Assembly: GCF_041956535.1 (NCBI RefSeq)
Contig: NW_027192191.1
Coordinates: forward strand, 721,328 to 785,327
Direction of reading: 5' to 3'
From: Calcarisporiella thermophila CBS 279.70
Taxonomy: Eukaryota > Calcarisporiellomycota
DNA: 64,000 nt
Made by a program: the position numbers and the translations under genes. Shown piece after piece: positions 48,043-58,873 of this stretch (position 1 is its first letter; the number at the start of each line of letters is the position of its first letter). The notes beneath the pieces are model-generated. The model was given only the letters and a program-made list of their open reading frames with translations, made no database searches and was not told where the DNA came from.

Positions 48043-49848
48043 TCAAAAGATGCTTGACCTCTGCTTCAACAGTCTATCTAACCACAGTTTGCCTCGCTTG
48101 ACCCGTACTTTTCTGCGTGGCTCCACTCTAACCAGTCTTAAGATGGCCATAAAATAGGCATGGGGCTCGGGGGGTCGTGAGAAGAGGCTGATGGTCCATT
48201 TCTTACAGATCTCGGCGACGATGGTTTCTGCGCGTTCCCTATCCACCTTTCTGTTCAAGAGACCGGTAAGCATTCCATGATGTACGTCTCCGGCCCACCA
48301 CGCCGTGCTTTTCACGCACTCTTCGGCATACTCCTTCTCCGTCCACTGCCCCCGTTCAAATTGGGACCATCCGGGGGAGCACATGCGTTCTAAGCGAAAT
48401 TCAAGCGTTTTCCACTGAGTCTGAGAGAGTAGCGTCTCCTTCACCTCCTCCACGCTTCGAAAATGCATCGCCACTCCCAGGAAATCCCTCTCGCGGCTCG
48501 TCAGTATTCCCTCCTCCACGCACGCATCCACCGCCTCATCCAGTGCACCCGTCATCACCTCGCATGCTCCGCTCTGCGCATCCTCCACAGCCGGAAAGGT
48601 GATGAGCAGCTGGCCCATGGGGACGAATTCTTGAGCTCGCAGGTGAAGGAACAAGAGGAGATCGTGGTGGGCTCGTATGGAAAAGGGAAGTCGCTGGAGC
48701 CGAGGAGTGTGTGGAGAGAATGCGAGAGGGGAAAGAGGGGGCCCCTTATGGGGGGGGAGCTTGGAGAGTCTATGGAGGCTATCGAACGAGAATCCAAGCT
48801 GGATATGGTTGGCTATCAAGGAGAAAACGGGAAAGAGCATTGATTGTTTCGTGGGGGTGCAAATTCTAAGATGAGTGAACCTACCTGGAAAAAGACGCTC
48901 GAATACAGGGCGAATGACGACAAAGGGATACACGTTCATCCACGATAAGTTCGATTTATGAGTCCCGTCGCTATGCTTCTCGTGTTGCTCTTCCTCTTGA
49001 ATCGAGCCGTGAGGATCTTCAATTTCAAGCACGATGTCGCCGGCTCCGTCCACCCCCTCGAGATTCACATGAATTTCGAGCTCTTTCACGTCCTCTTTGT
49101 CGTGGTGGAAGGGCACTTTATTTCCAGCAACGGTAGTGTCACCGTTCCCGCATTGAATCTCTGTTTGCGTTTCCTTATCCTTCGGCGGGGTGGCCGGAGG
49201 GCTGGGCGGTTTGCTTAGAAAGGTCTTTCTCTTTCTTTTCCATGTTTTCCCCCGGCCTTCTCCCGGTTTGGTGGATTGGAGATGATACAGATATCCCTCC
49301 CTGGATCTGCCCCAGCCGTTAGTATACTTGCATCCACTCCTCACTTGAAGCGTAGGATTGACTTACTTGCAAATATGATCGAAATCTGCCTGGGAATCGA
49401 CGACATGGCTCACCACGAACTCGGGGTCCTTTATCGAGCAAGAGTGGAAGGGAAAATGGGGCCGGTGTGATATTCGATGGCTAATATTTTCTACAATATG
49501 GGACATGATAGAATATGAAGAATAATGGAATCCTGTGGGTGTTGAGGAGCAAGGTTAAACATTCCGGTTTAGAGGATAGAAAAGACGACCGGAATTACCA
49601 AAGTCGACAATATGAATGGGATTGGTGAGTGGGAGCGCGCATTCTTCGGCTATGCCAGATAGGTGCAAGTGTTTGGTTAAAATGGGGTCCATTAGGTGGA
49701 GGGAGAAGAGAGAAGCATACCGGCTCGCCTGGCGGTGGAAAGAGCGTCCATTGGCTTGGAAATTAAGGAGAGGGAGGAAGGATGTCGATAATCAGTTGGG
49801 GAAGAAACGGATTTCAAGGCTATGGAGAGGGTTGTGAGAACGAAGCAT
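48043..49848 (-). CDS. unrecognised protein, 5' exons tentative
   Basis: A long exon from about 49339 to 48043 codes for 430 residues. Further coding stretches lie upstream: one ending FDHICK at 49367, preceded by RPHFPFHSCSIKDPEFVVSH; one around 49692-49600 with HLHLSGIAEECALPLTNPIH. The first reads into the long exon in phase only if the 27 bases 49340-49366 (gtaagt...gag) are removed, a very short intron. ATG at 49848 (MLRSHNPLH) is a possible start. The protein has a Lys/Arg/Pro-rich region (KTWKRKRKTFLSKPPSPPAT), acidic linker, and a folded C-terminal half with WMNVYPFVVIRPVFERLFPG and WTEKEYAEECVKSTAWWAGD. No domain is recognised. Confidence 0.5.
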
Positions 49849-50268
49849 GGCCCTTGGGATATCGCGGAAACTGGAAAAGAAACCGGTCTTCCTCGCTAAC
49901 TTCTCGCGGGGGCACGGAGGAGAGTCGGTCAGACGAGCTTATTTATTTTTAATTTTCTCTAAGCGGTCCATCACGCCGATAGACCTCGCCCCATTTGCCA
50001 CCCGATAAACTCTAATGGAGTACATGTGCTCTAACAACAAAGGAAAAAACATGGCATCGCGTAGAGTTAATTTATCCATGCCCGCGTTCCAATCTCTTCC
50101 GTCGGCTTGTTTTGGGACCATTCGATCGTGACCCTTTTTTGCTCTCTCTTAGCCCAGCATCATGCGCCCCAAAACAAAGGGAGGGGCCGCTTTAAAATGA
50201 TCATGACGCCACCGCTGATTTCCTCTTTGTTCTCCCTCTCCTTCGTCAACAAGCCCATTCCATAGCTA
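49849..50268. other. divergent promoter
   Basis: Shared upstream region of the unrecognised minus-strand gene and the phosphatidylserine synthase gene. No further gene seen. Confidence 0.5.
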
Positions 50269-51915
50269 ATGGAAGACACCATGCAAGATTCTAATGCCGA
50301 CGACTCCTCCCCAGAGCCCTCGGACACGCCGAGAGAAGTGCTCTCGCCTATCGTCTGCTCACATTGCGCCCACGCGCAAACGGAGGATGCAACGAAAAGC
50401 TTTTTTCGTAACCCTTCTCTTCCCAGCTCTCTATCCAATAGTGAATAGCTTAAATGAATGAATCCTTCTCTCGATAGTCCATCCCAGAACTCTCACCATA
50501 CTCGCTTTGATGCTGCTTGCGCTTGTCTATGTTGCAATGACGCCTGAAATAGATGATACAACCACCAATGTGAAGTTTGGGATCTTCGCGGCAATAATGG
50601 TGTTCATTCTAATTGGAACGCTGCAGTTTCCCGATGGACCATTTATCCGGCCCCATCCTGCGATTTGGCGTGCCGTGCTCTCAATTAGTGTTCTTTACCA
50701 GATGACATTAGTATTTTTGTTGTACATGGTCTGTTCAATTTTGACTGGCGATTCGACCTTTTTTTTCTACCCGCTTGCTTATTAGTATGGCGCTTATAGA
50801 ACAAGAACGATGCCCGGAAGCTCTTTTCCTATATCGATCCTACGCTTGGAGTTGAGCTACCGGAGCGCTCCTACGCCGAGAACTGTAAAATCACGGTGCA
50901 TAATGTGCTGGCGCAGAGCGACATTTTCGTGCTTGCCCACGCACTCGGATGGTTTGGTAAAGGTAGCTGAACAATCCACTTGCAAAAATTCTCGAATTGT
51001 TTGGGTTAGCCCTGTGAATCCTTATAATGTCCAAATCCATATTAATAGCGCTCATCCTGAGAGACGTGTGGTTCTGTTGGATTCTGTCCATTATGTTCGA
51101 GGTGTGCGAGTATTCGCTGCAGCACCAATTGCCAAATTTCAAGGAATGCTGGTGGGATCATGTAGGCATTGGCTTTCCGTAATTTGCAAACTCCCAATTC
51201 TAACCAGCTGATGCCTCTAACCTGTACAGTGGATCCTCGACGTCCTTGTTTGCAACTGGCTGGGCATCTATCTCGGCATGAAAACCTGCGAATATTTCGA
51301 AATGAAGCAGTATTCCTGGCGAGGCTTCCGAGAGATACCCACCATTCGGGGCAAAGTGTCGCGAACCGTACAACAGTTTACCCCGCATTCCTGGACCCGC
51401 TTCGAGTGGGGCACCACCAAGAGCTTTAAAAACTATGTTGTGGTCGTGTTCTTGCTTGCCATCTTTCTACAGTGCGAGCTTAACTGCTTCTACCTGAAAT
51501 ATTTGCTATGGATACCCCCCGAGCATCCCCTCAACACGTGGCGGCTTTTCTTTTACTTCTTGGCGGGTGTACCGGGAACGCGAGAATTATACCAATACGT
51601 CACGGATAAGTGAGTAGCCATGGCGCTTGTAGGAGGGCTCCCTCCACCTACCTTGTTATTGACAAGATTATTATGATGTCTTTTTCCTTCGGTAGAAATT
51701 GTAAACGTATTGGCCCCCAAGCTTGGTTGGTGATGGCGACCATTTGCACCGAGACTCTCATCTGCGTCAAGCTTGGTCAGGGCGAATTCCCGAACCCAAC
51801 CCCCACTTCAGTGAAATGGTTTTGGGCGGTGCTACTCACGCTGGTGGTGGGGTACGGGCTCCGAGTCCTATCCTTTACAAGCTCAGCAAAACGGAAGGAG
51901 AAGAAGCTAGCATGA
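50269..51915 (+). CDS. base-exchange phosphatidylserine synthase (PTDSS type)
   Basis: Exons 50269-50407, 50478-50728, 50800-50962, 51049-51161, 51230-51609, 51696-51915 give 421 residues. After a Ser-rich N-terminus comes [20 protein letters not shown], then [35 protein letters not shown] and [44 protein letters not shown] and [19 protein letters not shown], the hallmark sequence run of the family. About eight membrane helices and a basic end (AKRKEKKLA) fit an ER membrane enzyme. Animal PTDSS1/2 swap the head group of phosphatidylcholine or ethanolamine for serine, using calcium. Yeasts instead make this lipid from CDP-diacylglycerol with Cho1, so a PTDSS-type enzyme in a fungus is notable. 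Confidence 0.94.
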
Positions 51916-52321
51916 GCTGCCTAACTGGGAATGAGAAGATACTGTTGGCTCTTCTTATTTTGGTTCCCCCTTAATTCTGTCTTTTTTCTCTAAGTGCATT
52001 CTCTTGTAAATAGGTCTTCCTGTCTTATGCATGCTATTCTCCCGTTAACTTTAGCTCTCTTATCTATCATTAAATCTGTTCGTTTTCATGTAATTATCAG
52101 AGTTCTCCCCCCCCCTCCCCCCCTCTTCTTCCCTGATTTTATCAATGATACTCATGGTTTTATGTGTAATAGGGTGAATTCTTTTTTAAAAAAATCAAAA
52201 AACTTATTTTTCAAGCAGAAGAGGTTACAGGTAGAACGATCAAAGTGTATAGATTTATTATTTACTATCAAAGAAGATCAAAAAGAAAGAGACGTGAATA
52301 CCTTGGATGATAAAAAGCCCT
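51916..52321. other. convergent 3' flanks
   Basis: Between the phosphatidylserine synthase gene and RPL26. Contains a C-run cluster (52106-52123). No gene seen. Confidence 0.55.
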
Positions 52322-53108
52322 TCAAGAATAACTCACCTCCTGCATGGCATCCTCGGCCTTGCCCTTGCCCTTGGCCGAGGCTGACCGATCCTTGCGCTCA
52401 AGCAAGTTCTTGCGGTCCTTGTCGACCTTGAGCTTGGTGATCACCACCTTGGAGGGGTGGATGCCGATGGGAACGGTCGAACCTAGATGTTAAGAGTTAG
52501 CCAATCCAGCGCCGACAAATTCATTCGGGGGGGAGAATAACTAGGTACCATTGACTTTCTCGCGGCTCACGCGCTCAATGTGGATAATCCACTTCTTGCG
52601 ATAGACCTGCACGACCTTGCCCTCACGACCCTTGTAGGATCCGCGCACAACGAGCACCTCATCATCCTTGCGGATGGGGATGGAGCGAGCCTAAATGAAA
52701 CCATGTTTAAGCCACGGAGAACATTCAGCAAAAGCGCAGCCAAATCCAACTTACATGGTGCTTCTCGCGGAGCTCCTTGGAGAGAGACGCGCTCATGATC
52801 TTGCGGCGGATATTGGAGGGCGCAGAGAAGTGGGCCTTGCGGCTCTTGCGACGAGAAGAGCTAACGTCTAATGGGGAAGGGCAGACGGATGAAGTTAGCA
52901 TGAGGCCATCAGAATGATCGTATAGTGACAAGAGCAGATCCTAATGGACAGAGATCGAAATAACAACGCTTCTCAAATAAGAGAAAACACATGGTATATG
53001 GAATATACAATGCATCTGTTGTTGTTCCTTCTTCCATCCATCCATCCATCCACCCACTACTTTAGTATCATAAAGAGAAAGCATCTTCTTACCCTGGCTG
53101 AACTTCAT
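52322..53108 (-). CDS. RPL26: 60S ribosomal protein L26 (uL24)
   Basis: Exons 53108-53093, 52867-52755, 52690-52549, 52482-52322 give 143 residues. It starts [20 protein letters not shown], followed by [20 protein letters not shown], the KOW region [20 protein letters not shown] and [20 protein letters not shown], with a basic tail. uL24 binds 25S rRNA at the exit tunnel. The coding part of the first exon is only 16 nt, usual for fungal ribosomal genes. The end is read as ...MQEVSYS; alternatively a last intron from 52336 (gtgagt) could join to a stop directly. Head-to-head with RPP2. Confidence 0.95.
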
Positions 53109-53497
53109 CGCAAATGGAATAGGATAAAGAAAAGAGAAGGAACCTCCTTTCCCCCCTCCTAGGATTACTTTTCTTCCCTACCGTCAAAGAACAAAAATTT
53201 GCAACGTCACGATTACGGACAGTCACAGTGGAAAGGGGGGGATTTTTGTAGTGCGAATTGATGCGTCGAGGAGTTCCTCCTCTTTTGACTTTAACACCGT
53301 ATATCAGTCGAACTAGGTAAGCATGCATCCATCTTTAAAGATGGGTTTGCCATGGTGGCCGATGGACGGATGGATGGATGGTTCGATTTAATGCGCCTCC
53401 GCCCTTCGTCCACTTTGCTATGTGACCTTTGTGAATTATTCGAATCGCTTTTAGGATATCCATCATTAACGCGTCCTTTTGTCGAAGTAGATCCAAG
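53109..53497. promoter_or_regulatory. bidirectional ribosomal protein promoter
   Basis: The 389 bases between the start codons of L26 and P2 drive both. It contains a 16-base perfect palindrome CCATCTTTAAAGATGG at 53329-53344 and a (GGAT)n tract at 53361-53381. A (TCCA)n tract in opposite orientation lies in the first intron of L26 (53033-53052). Confidence 0.6.
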
Positions 53498-53933
53498 ATG
53501 CGTCACCTCGCTGCTTATATGCTTCTCACCCTCGGCGGTAACGCATCTCCCTCCGCTGAGGACATCAAGTCCATCCTCTCCACTGTCGGCATTGAGGCTG
53601 AGGAGGAGCGCCTTAACCAGCTCCTTTCCGAGCTTGCTGGCAAGGACTTGAACGAGGTGAGTGGCATCGCATTTCTTTTTTTTTTATTTTTATTTTGCTT
53701 GCACACTGTTGGTTGATTCAGTGGACTAACTGAAGAATTTCCCTATTTATTTATAGCTCATCGCTCAGGGTAAGGAGAAACTCGCCTCGGTTCCCACTGG
53801 TGGTGCTGCTGTTGCTTCCTCTGGTGCTGCTGCCTCGGGCGGTGCTGCCGCTGCGGCTGAAGAGAAGAAGGAGGAGAAGAAGGAGGAGGAGGAGGAGGAA
53901 GATGAAGACATGGGCTTCGGTCTCTTCGATTAG
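53498..53933 (+). CDS. RPP2: 60S acidic ribosomal protein P2
   Basis: Exons 53498-53656 and 53757-53933 give 111 residues. [20 protein letters not shown] opens the helical dimerisation domain, followed by an Ala/Gly-rich hinge ([14 protein letters not shown]), an acidic tract ([18 protein letters not shown]) and the DMGFGLFD end bound by elongation factors. P2 dimers with P1 form the ribosomal stalk on P0. In-frame acidic repeats are coded by GGA/GAG repeats at 53866-53901. Confidence 0.97.
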
Positions 53934-54651
53934 ATTCTTGCTCTTTAAAATACAACCTAATAAACACGTCACTTGTATTTTCCTCTCGAAATGGACAGCA
54001 CGTCTATTCCACATTAGACCAGGTTTCCCTGCCAACTATCCAGTCATGGATACAGGCTCGGAGCCCTCTCGGTAGAGGGCTGCATTACTTTAGGAGCTCT
54101 TCCACTTTTCTCGCTCAAACTTTTTCACTTATTACGCAACTTTTACATAATATTCGAAAACCTTAACGGCCTATAGAGAGGGGATCCTAGCAAAGATGCC
54201 CATCACATAAACTTGCATTGGAAGCAAAAGGCGGTGCTGATACATAATGAAGCAGAATCACGACATATAGTGAAGAAAGAAGGCGATGCTGGTCATCCGG
54301 CGGTTGCTAGGGTGGCCACATTAAGCCCGAGGTCTCGTGTTTTATGATTCGATGATGTCTCGTAGCATTCCCAGCCTTTTGTGGTAAGATTAGAAATGGT
54401 ACCCATTAAAATTTAATTGCGCGCACAAGCACAGGAAAAAATGCCTGCCAGTTCGTGAAGTAGGGGAAACGGGAGAAAATCGCATATTCGTGTTTCTTTT
54501 CGCTTGTTTTGATTTCTCTCTGTGAGAGCAAGCTTCTTCACTTTCATTCATCCCACTTTCACTTCACTCCTCACTCTCGGCGTCCGCTTTCACTTTCCGT
54601 TCCCTCTCCACCTCCCCCCTCCTGTCTCCTAAGGGAACAGCACAAGCAAGC
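53934..54651. other. intergenic before the secreted protein gene
   Basis: RPP2 3' flank with AATAAA at 53969 (ataaaca), then a CT-rich promoter tract (54540-54640) before the next start. No gene seen. Confidence 0.5.
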
Positions 54652-55602
54652 ATGGCCTCACGTATCTTTCAGCATTTCCATCGCCAATCCTGGGATTCAC
54701 GCCGTTCCCTAGCATCCCTGGCTCTCTCTGCACTCCTCCTTCTGTATATCACTTCACTCGCCTCCGCAGCACCCGCTCGAACAATAAAGGTAGGCTTGTT
54801 TTCTGTCGGGCTCAGGAAGATTGAGCGACAATTAATGTTTTGGATTGATAATGGGTTTCTAGTTCCCACAAGTGTCCTTCTACAAAATTGAAAACCACAG
54901 CATCACGGCCAGCCAACAGAGCGCACCACCTCACTTTTGCGACTGCGATTCCCCCACCTGCCGGAGTGCACCTCCTGCCGTCACCGTCCACACCGGAGAT
55001 ACTGTCACACTCTACTTTGAAATGTCTCCTGGACTTGGCGACTGCGACATTTGGCTTGAGGATCCGGGTGCTCGCCCACCTCATCATCGTGTGTTGCAGG
55101 AATGGTGGCACGGAGACTGCACCTTTGCGAACGCAACCACCACGGGAACTACCCCGCTAATTATACCTGCGCGCAAGTGCGAGCAGTGCTTACTGCGGTT
55201 CCAGTGGGAGTTGAAGGCGGATAACAGTAGGAAGACGATACTGGAGCGTTGCTCGAATGTAAGAATTATTTAAGCACGAAAAGTATGAAGGTTCCTTTCC
55301 ATCGGTGACACGCCCCCTCTTGCCCCTTCGTTTTCTCATTCACTTTAATTTTTTTTTCCCCTCTGTTCATAATTTCGCATCTACACTTGTGCAAAGACGC
55401 TTCGCTTCATTCCTTTACCCCCTCCTTGATATCGATGTACTTCTAGTGTTCTCCCGTTCCTCACTGCAATGTGCAGGCTCACATTTGTGCACTATTCTCT
55501 ATTGCTATTGTTTTTTTTTGCTATTGATACTGTTTTTAGCACTTTGGCGCATCTAATGTTAATATATCCTATGATCGCTATTGCACAGGCGGTTGGGCCT
55601 GA
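54652..55602 (+). CDS. secreted cysteine-rich protein
   Basis: Exons 54652-54789, 54863-55258, 55540-55602 give 198 residues. The N-terminal hydrophobic stretch SLASLALSALLLLYITSLAS, ending SAAPA, is a signal peptide. The mature part has Cys in PPHFCDCDSPTCRSAPP, GDCDIW, GDCTF, KCEQCLLRF, ERCSN and RYCTGG, enough for four or five disulfides, and alternating beta-type sequence VTVHTGDTVTLYFEM and LLRFQWELKAD. The last exon was joined after a 281-nt intron, longer than others here. The layout recalls a beta-sandwich extracellular domain such as chitin-binding or LPMO-like folds, but no N-terminal His or known signature is seen, so it is left unnamed. Confidence 0.75.
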
Positions 55603-56963
55603 ATCATAGAGTGCATTACACCAGGGAAGCAAATTGGAGGTCCCCCTCCAATGCATGTAGGACGTGCGTTCGTGACCGCACAAGCTAGGCCTGGTTGTGG
55701 CTCGACGGGGGCTGCCACAGAGTTCAATGCAATATAGTTTGTGCTCTGTGTCTCGAAACCCCAGACAAGCCTTGTCGAGGTTGGTAGCGCGAGACCTCCA
55801 CCTTGGCGACAGCAGAGCGAGGGACTTCGAAAAAAGGAGGAAATTTAATATATCGTGGAAATTGGATGGCTCTTTCGGCCATTTCCTTATTCACTGGAAA
55901 ACGCCATAATGACATATTAAGCGTGCAATTTTTCGATCCCATGCACTCGCTCGGCCAATAGCAGAGCGATCGAGGATTCCACCCTCCTTGGTGTCTCCTT
56001 GTCCCCGCCCGTTCGCAATGAGGATGTTTGCATCGTTCATAGTAAATATTAATTCCTCTCTTTGATGTATATATAATTAAACCGCGACTTTCTAGTACTC
56101 TCCTCAGTAATGAAAGCATGATCTATTTATCCCTAATATTTCCTTTACTCTTCATCTCCCCGCCACACCTCACGGTAGCCGACACCAACATCGACCGACA
56201 TCCCTTCTCATCTCCAAAGGTAGCTTGAACTCTTCGCATCGTCACCGTATATCTCTTCTCCCAGGGGGCTAACTATAGACACTCTCCCCATCGCTAGTCA
56301 TCCCAACTGCTGCTGAGCACTGGCCATAATGTGTCACGAGAATTTTGCCGCATGGACCAGGTCGGACCCCTGACACTTGGTATTGTATTTTGGCTAAGGA
56401 GGGAGTCTCTTTGGAAAAAGCAGCCATTCACGCATTTATACGCTTACAGATCCTTCTTACCTCTATACCTTGGACTCACTCTATAAAAATCCAGTGTGCC
56501 TCATACGATCAAGCGCGTTAGATACCCAACCCTTCCTCGGACGCCGAGCTTCTTCGTACTTTTTCCAAAATCTTCAAAGGTAACTCCTTGCCCTCTCCTT
56601 TCCCCTCGAATCGATGGCTAAGCCAATCCACCCTTTAGAGAGCCGAGATCATTAGGAGAGAAGCTGGCGTTTAGCTCCAGAAGAGTTGCTGTCGCCAAGC
56701 CGTCCACCATCCGGAGCGATGCCACGCTTTCTTGTATCCACTTTGGTTTTGTTGTGTTTTTAGGCGCCGCTGTATTCTTTTTCCAATAATAATAACTTAG
56801 AAGTTTCCTGTGCCTTTTTGGAGAGGACGTGGCCAAAAATATATCATCCCCAATGTCTTGATGCAGGTCTGAATTTTCAGCCACCACTCCAGGAAAGACT
56901 ATTCATCTTGGGATAGGGGCTGACTCCCACCGAGATCAAACCCAACTTTCTAAATTAGACTCC
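55603..56963. other. intergenic, promoter and probable leader of PIL1
   Basis: CT-rich in its right half (56140-56640), typical of a highly expressed gene promoter, with a leader intron likely (gtaactcc after 56579). An inverted repeat ATTGGAGG...CCTCCAAT lies at 55633-55652. No coding exon seen. Confidence 0.45.
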
Positions 56964-58514
56964 ATGACACTACGACTCAAGAACACATTCCACAAACTCA
57001 ACCCTCTGCACAGTGACACTCGGAATCTGCAGATACTTTTGCAGGATGAGAAGGATTTCCTGGCCACCCTCAATAACGCTGCATTTCTCCGCCGCAGTTC
57101 TGCAAAACACATTGCAACATGGGGGAAGGATGAGGGCGAGGACATGGCTGATGTGACGGCCAAAATGGGCGAGGTAAGCATCCAGATTCTCACGTCGTTA
57201 AGTAGTGATGGGCGCTGAATGGATGGAATTGTGGCTTTTAGCTCATGCTGAAGATGGCCGACATCCAAGAGGCCTATGCCAAAAAATACGAGGTGTACCG
57301 GACCACCCTCAAGAATGTGCGGATCCAGGAGAACTCGATGCACGATTTACGCGAGCGACACAAATCCCTGATCAGCAAGATCAATGTGCTCAAGAAAAAG
57401 GCGCAGAATCAACCGCAGCCACGCCTGCCCGAACTGGAGGCGGAATTGCAGACGGTTGAACAGGAGCTCCTCGTCAAGGAGACGGAGCTTTCCGATTTCA
57501 AGCGGTACGCCCTGAAGGAGGCGGCCTATCTGTTCCACGGGGCGGCCCTCGAGTTTGCCCAAAAGACGGCCATCGTCGCAGAGTACGGGAAATACGTCGC
57601 CGACGTGTTGAACACAACCCCCACGATACCGGGGCAACCTCGCCCGAGATACGAATGTAAGTGATCCAGCTGAATGCTCGGCTCGCCTCTTTCCTCTCTT
57701 TCTTAAGCTGTGCTTCTATGGGTTAGACACGGAAAGAACCACGCAAGTGGTGGCTAGCTGCACCTCCGCCTTGGACAACTGGTTCCCGCCTGCAGCCGAT
57801 GTGGGCTTCAACCCGTCCTCCTCCTCCAACCTCTCTCAGCCCCCTAGGTCGCCGTTGCATCTCGATCAGCAATTTGGGAGCAAGCTCAAAGTCGCCAACG
57901 ATGGCTCCGCTCCTAGCCAAGAATATGCTGAACCTGATGGGCAGTATGAGTACGATCACGCGACGAGTGAAATAAAGACAGGAGAATCCTCCTCTCCCCC
58001 TTACATAGCCGATCCGTCCTCCTCAACCACCTACGGGTGGTATTCACCCACTCAGCCAACCGCAGGCGAGCCGGCAGCGGCTCAAAGCGAATACCAAGAG
58101 GCCTCGTCCTACTATCCTGCATCGCACGGATACGATCAAGCTGTATATACGCAATCCCCAGTTCCATCCGCCCCAGATCTCCCACCCTATTCATCCTACG
58201 GCCCCACACCTAAGGCCCAGCCAAGCCGTCGCCCGTATGACCCTAGCATCGGGCCAGCTGGCATTCGCGTTCCGCTCACAGCCGAGGAAGAAAAGCAGCT
58301 ACTGGCGCAGCAGCAGATGGCTTACGGCTCCTATCACGAGCCACCTCAGGGATACACTTCTGCGTCACCGCCGCCTCCGCCTCCGCCACCTCCTCTCCCG
58401 CCAGGCACTTCATCGCCAGCAACATCCTCTCAGTCGGGGCAGCCCACCCTTCCTCCGAAAATCCCTATGGAGGCCAACCCTGATCATCAGAACCAGGCGA
58501 CGCCCCCGCCATGA
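56964..58514 (+). CDS. PIL1: Pil1/Lsp1-type eisosome core protein
   Basis: Exons 56964-57173, 57242-57656, 57727-58514 give 470 residues. The BAR domain runs from about residue 10 to 270: LQILLQDEKDFLATLNNAAF, AKHIATWGKDEGEDMADVTA, KYEVYRTTLKNVRIQENSMH, LRERHKSLISKINVLKKKAQ and ALKEAAYLFHGAALEFAQKT. The long Pro/Tyr/Ser-rich tail is disordered (SASPPPPPPPPPLPP). Pil1 polymerises on PI(4,5)P2 to form eisosome furrows in the plasma membrane. The CTG-rich GC-rich coding sequence differs from the AT-rich left end of the window, as expected for a highly expressed gene. Start chosen at the first Met before the family sequence. Confidence 0.93.
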
Positions 58515-58873
58515 TTGATGTATATTGTTTTTTAATTATACATACATATATATGTTTATATTTCTATTTATATTTAAGCGGCTAATGTAAAGAGGAAACC
58601 ACCCGTTCTCCTAGTTGCAAAACCAACTCTCCCCTTTCTCCCCCCACCAGTTTATTGTTTGCCTGGAGGAGTTGGCCCAAACCTCACGTCTACACCTGTG
58701 TCTGTTGGATCCAAAGCTTTTCCCTGAAGATCCTGGAATCCCATTTAAAATTCGAAAAAAAATTAAGATTTACAGTGGATCGTGGACCTCTTGTTTGATG
58801 GGAAGCAAGATGCGAGAGAAAATAAAACAATAAAATATGTATTTTGCGTCATCATACAGGCCAATTTCGAGCA
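58515..58873. other. convergent 3' flanks of PIL1 and glyoxalase II
   Basis: AT-rich just after PIL1 (58525-58580). No gene seen. Confidence 0.55.

Noticed and set aside
48868-48886. A possible 19-base GT...AG intron in the orphan gene at 48 kb
   Set aside because: The frame is open through it and coding continues naturally without splicing.
53751-54035. Minus-strand frames opposite P2 with Ser/Leu or Pro/Gln repeats
   Set aside because: Antisense of the Ala/Glu repeats of P2.
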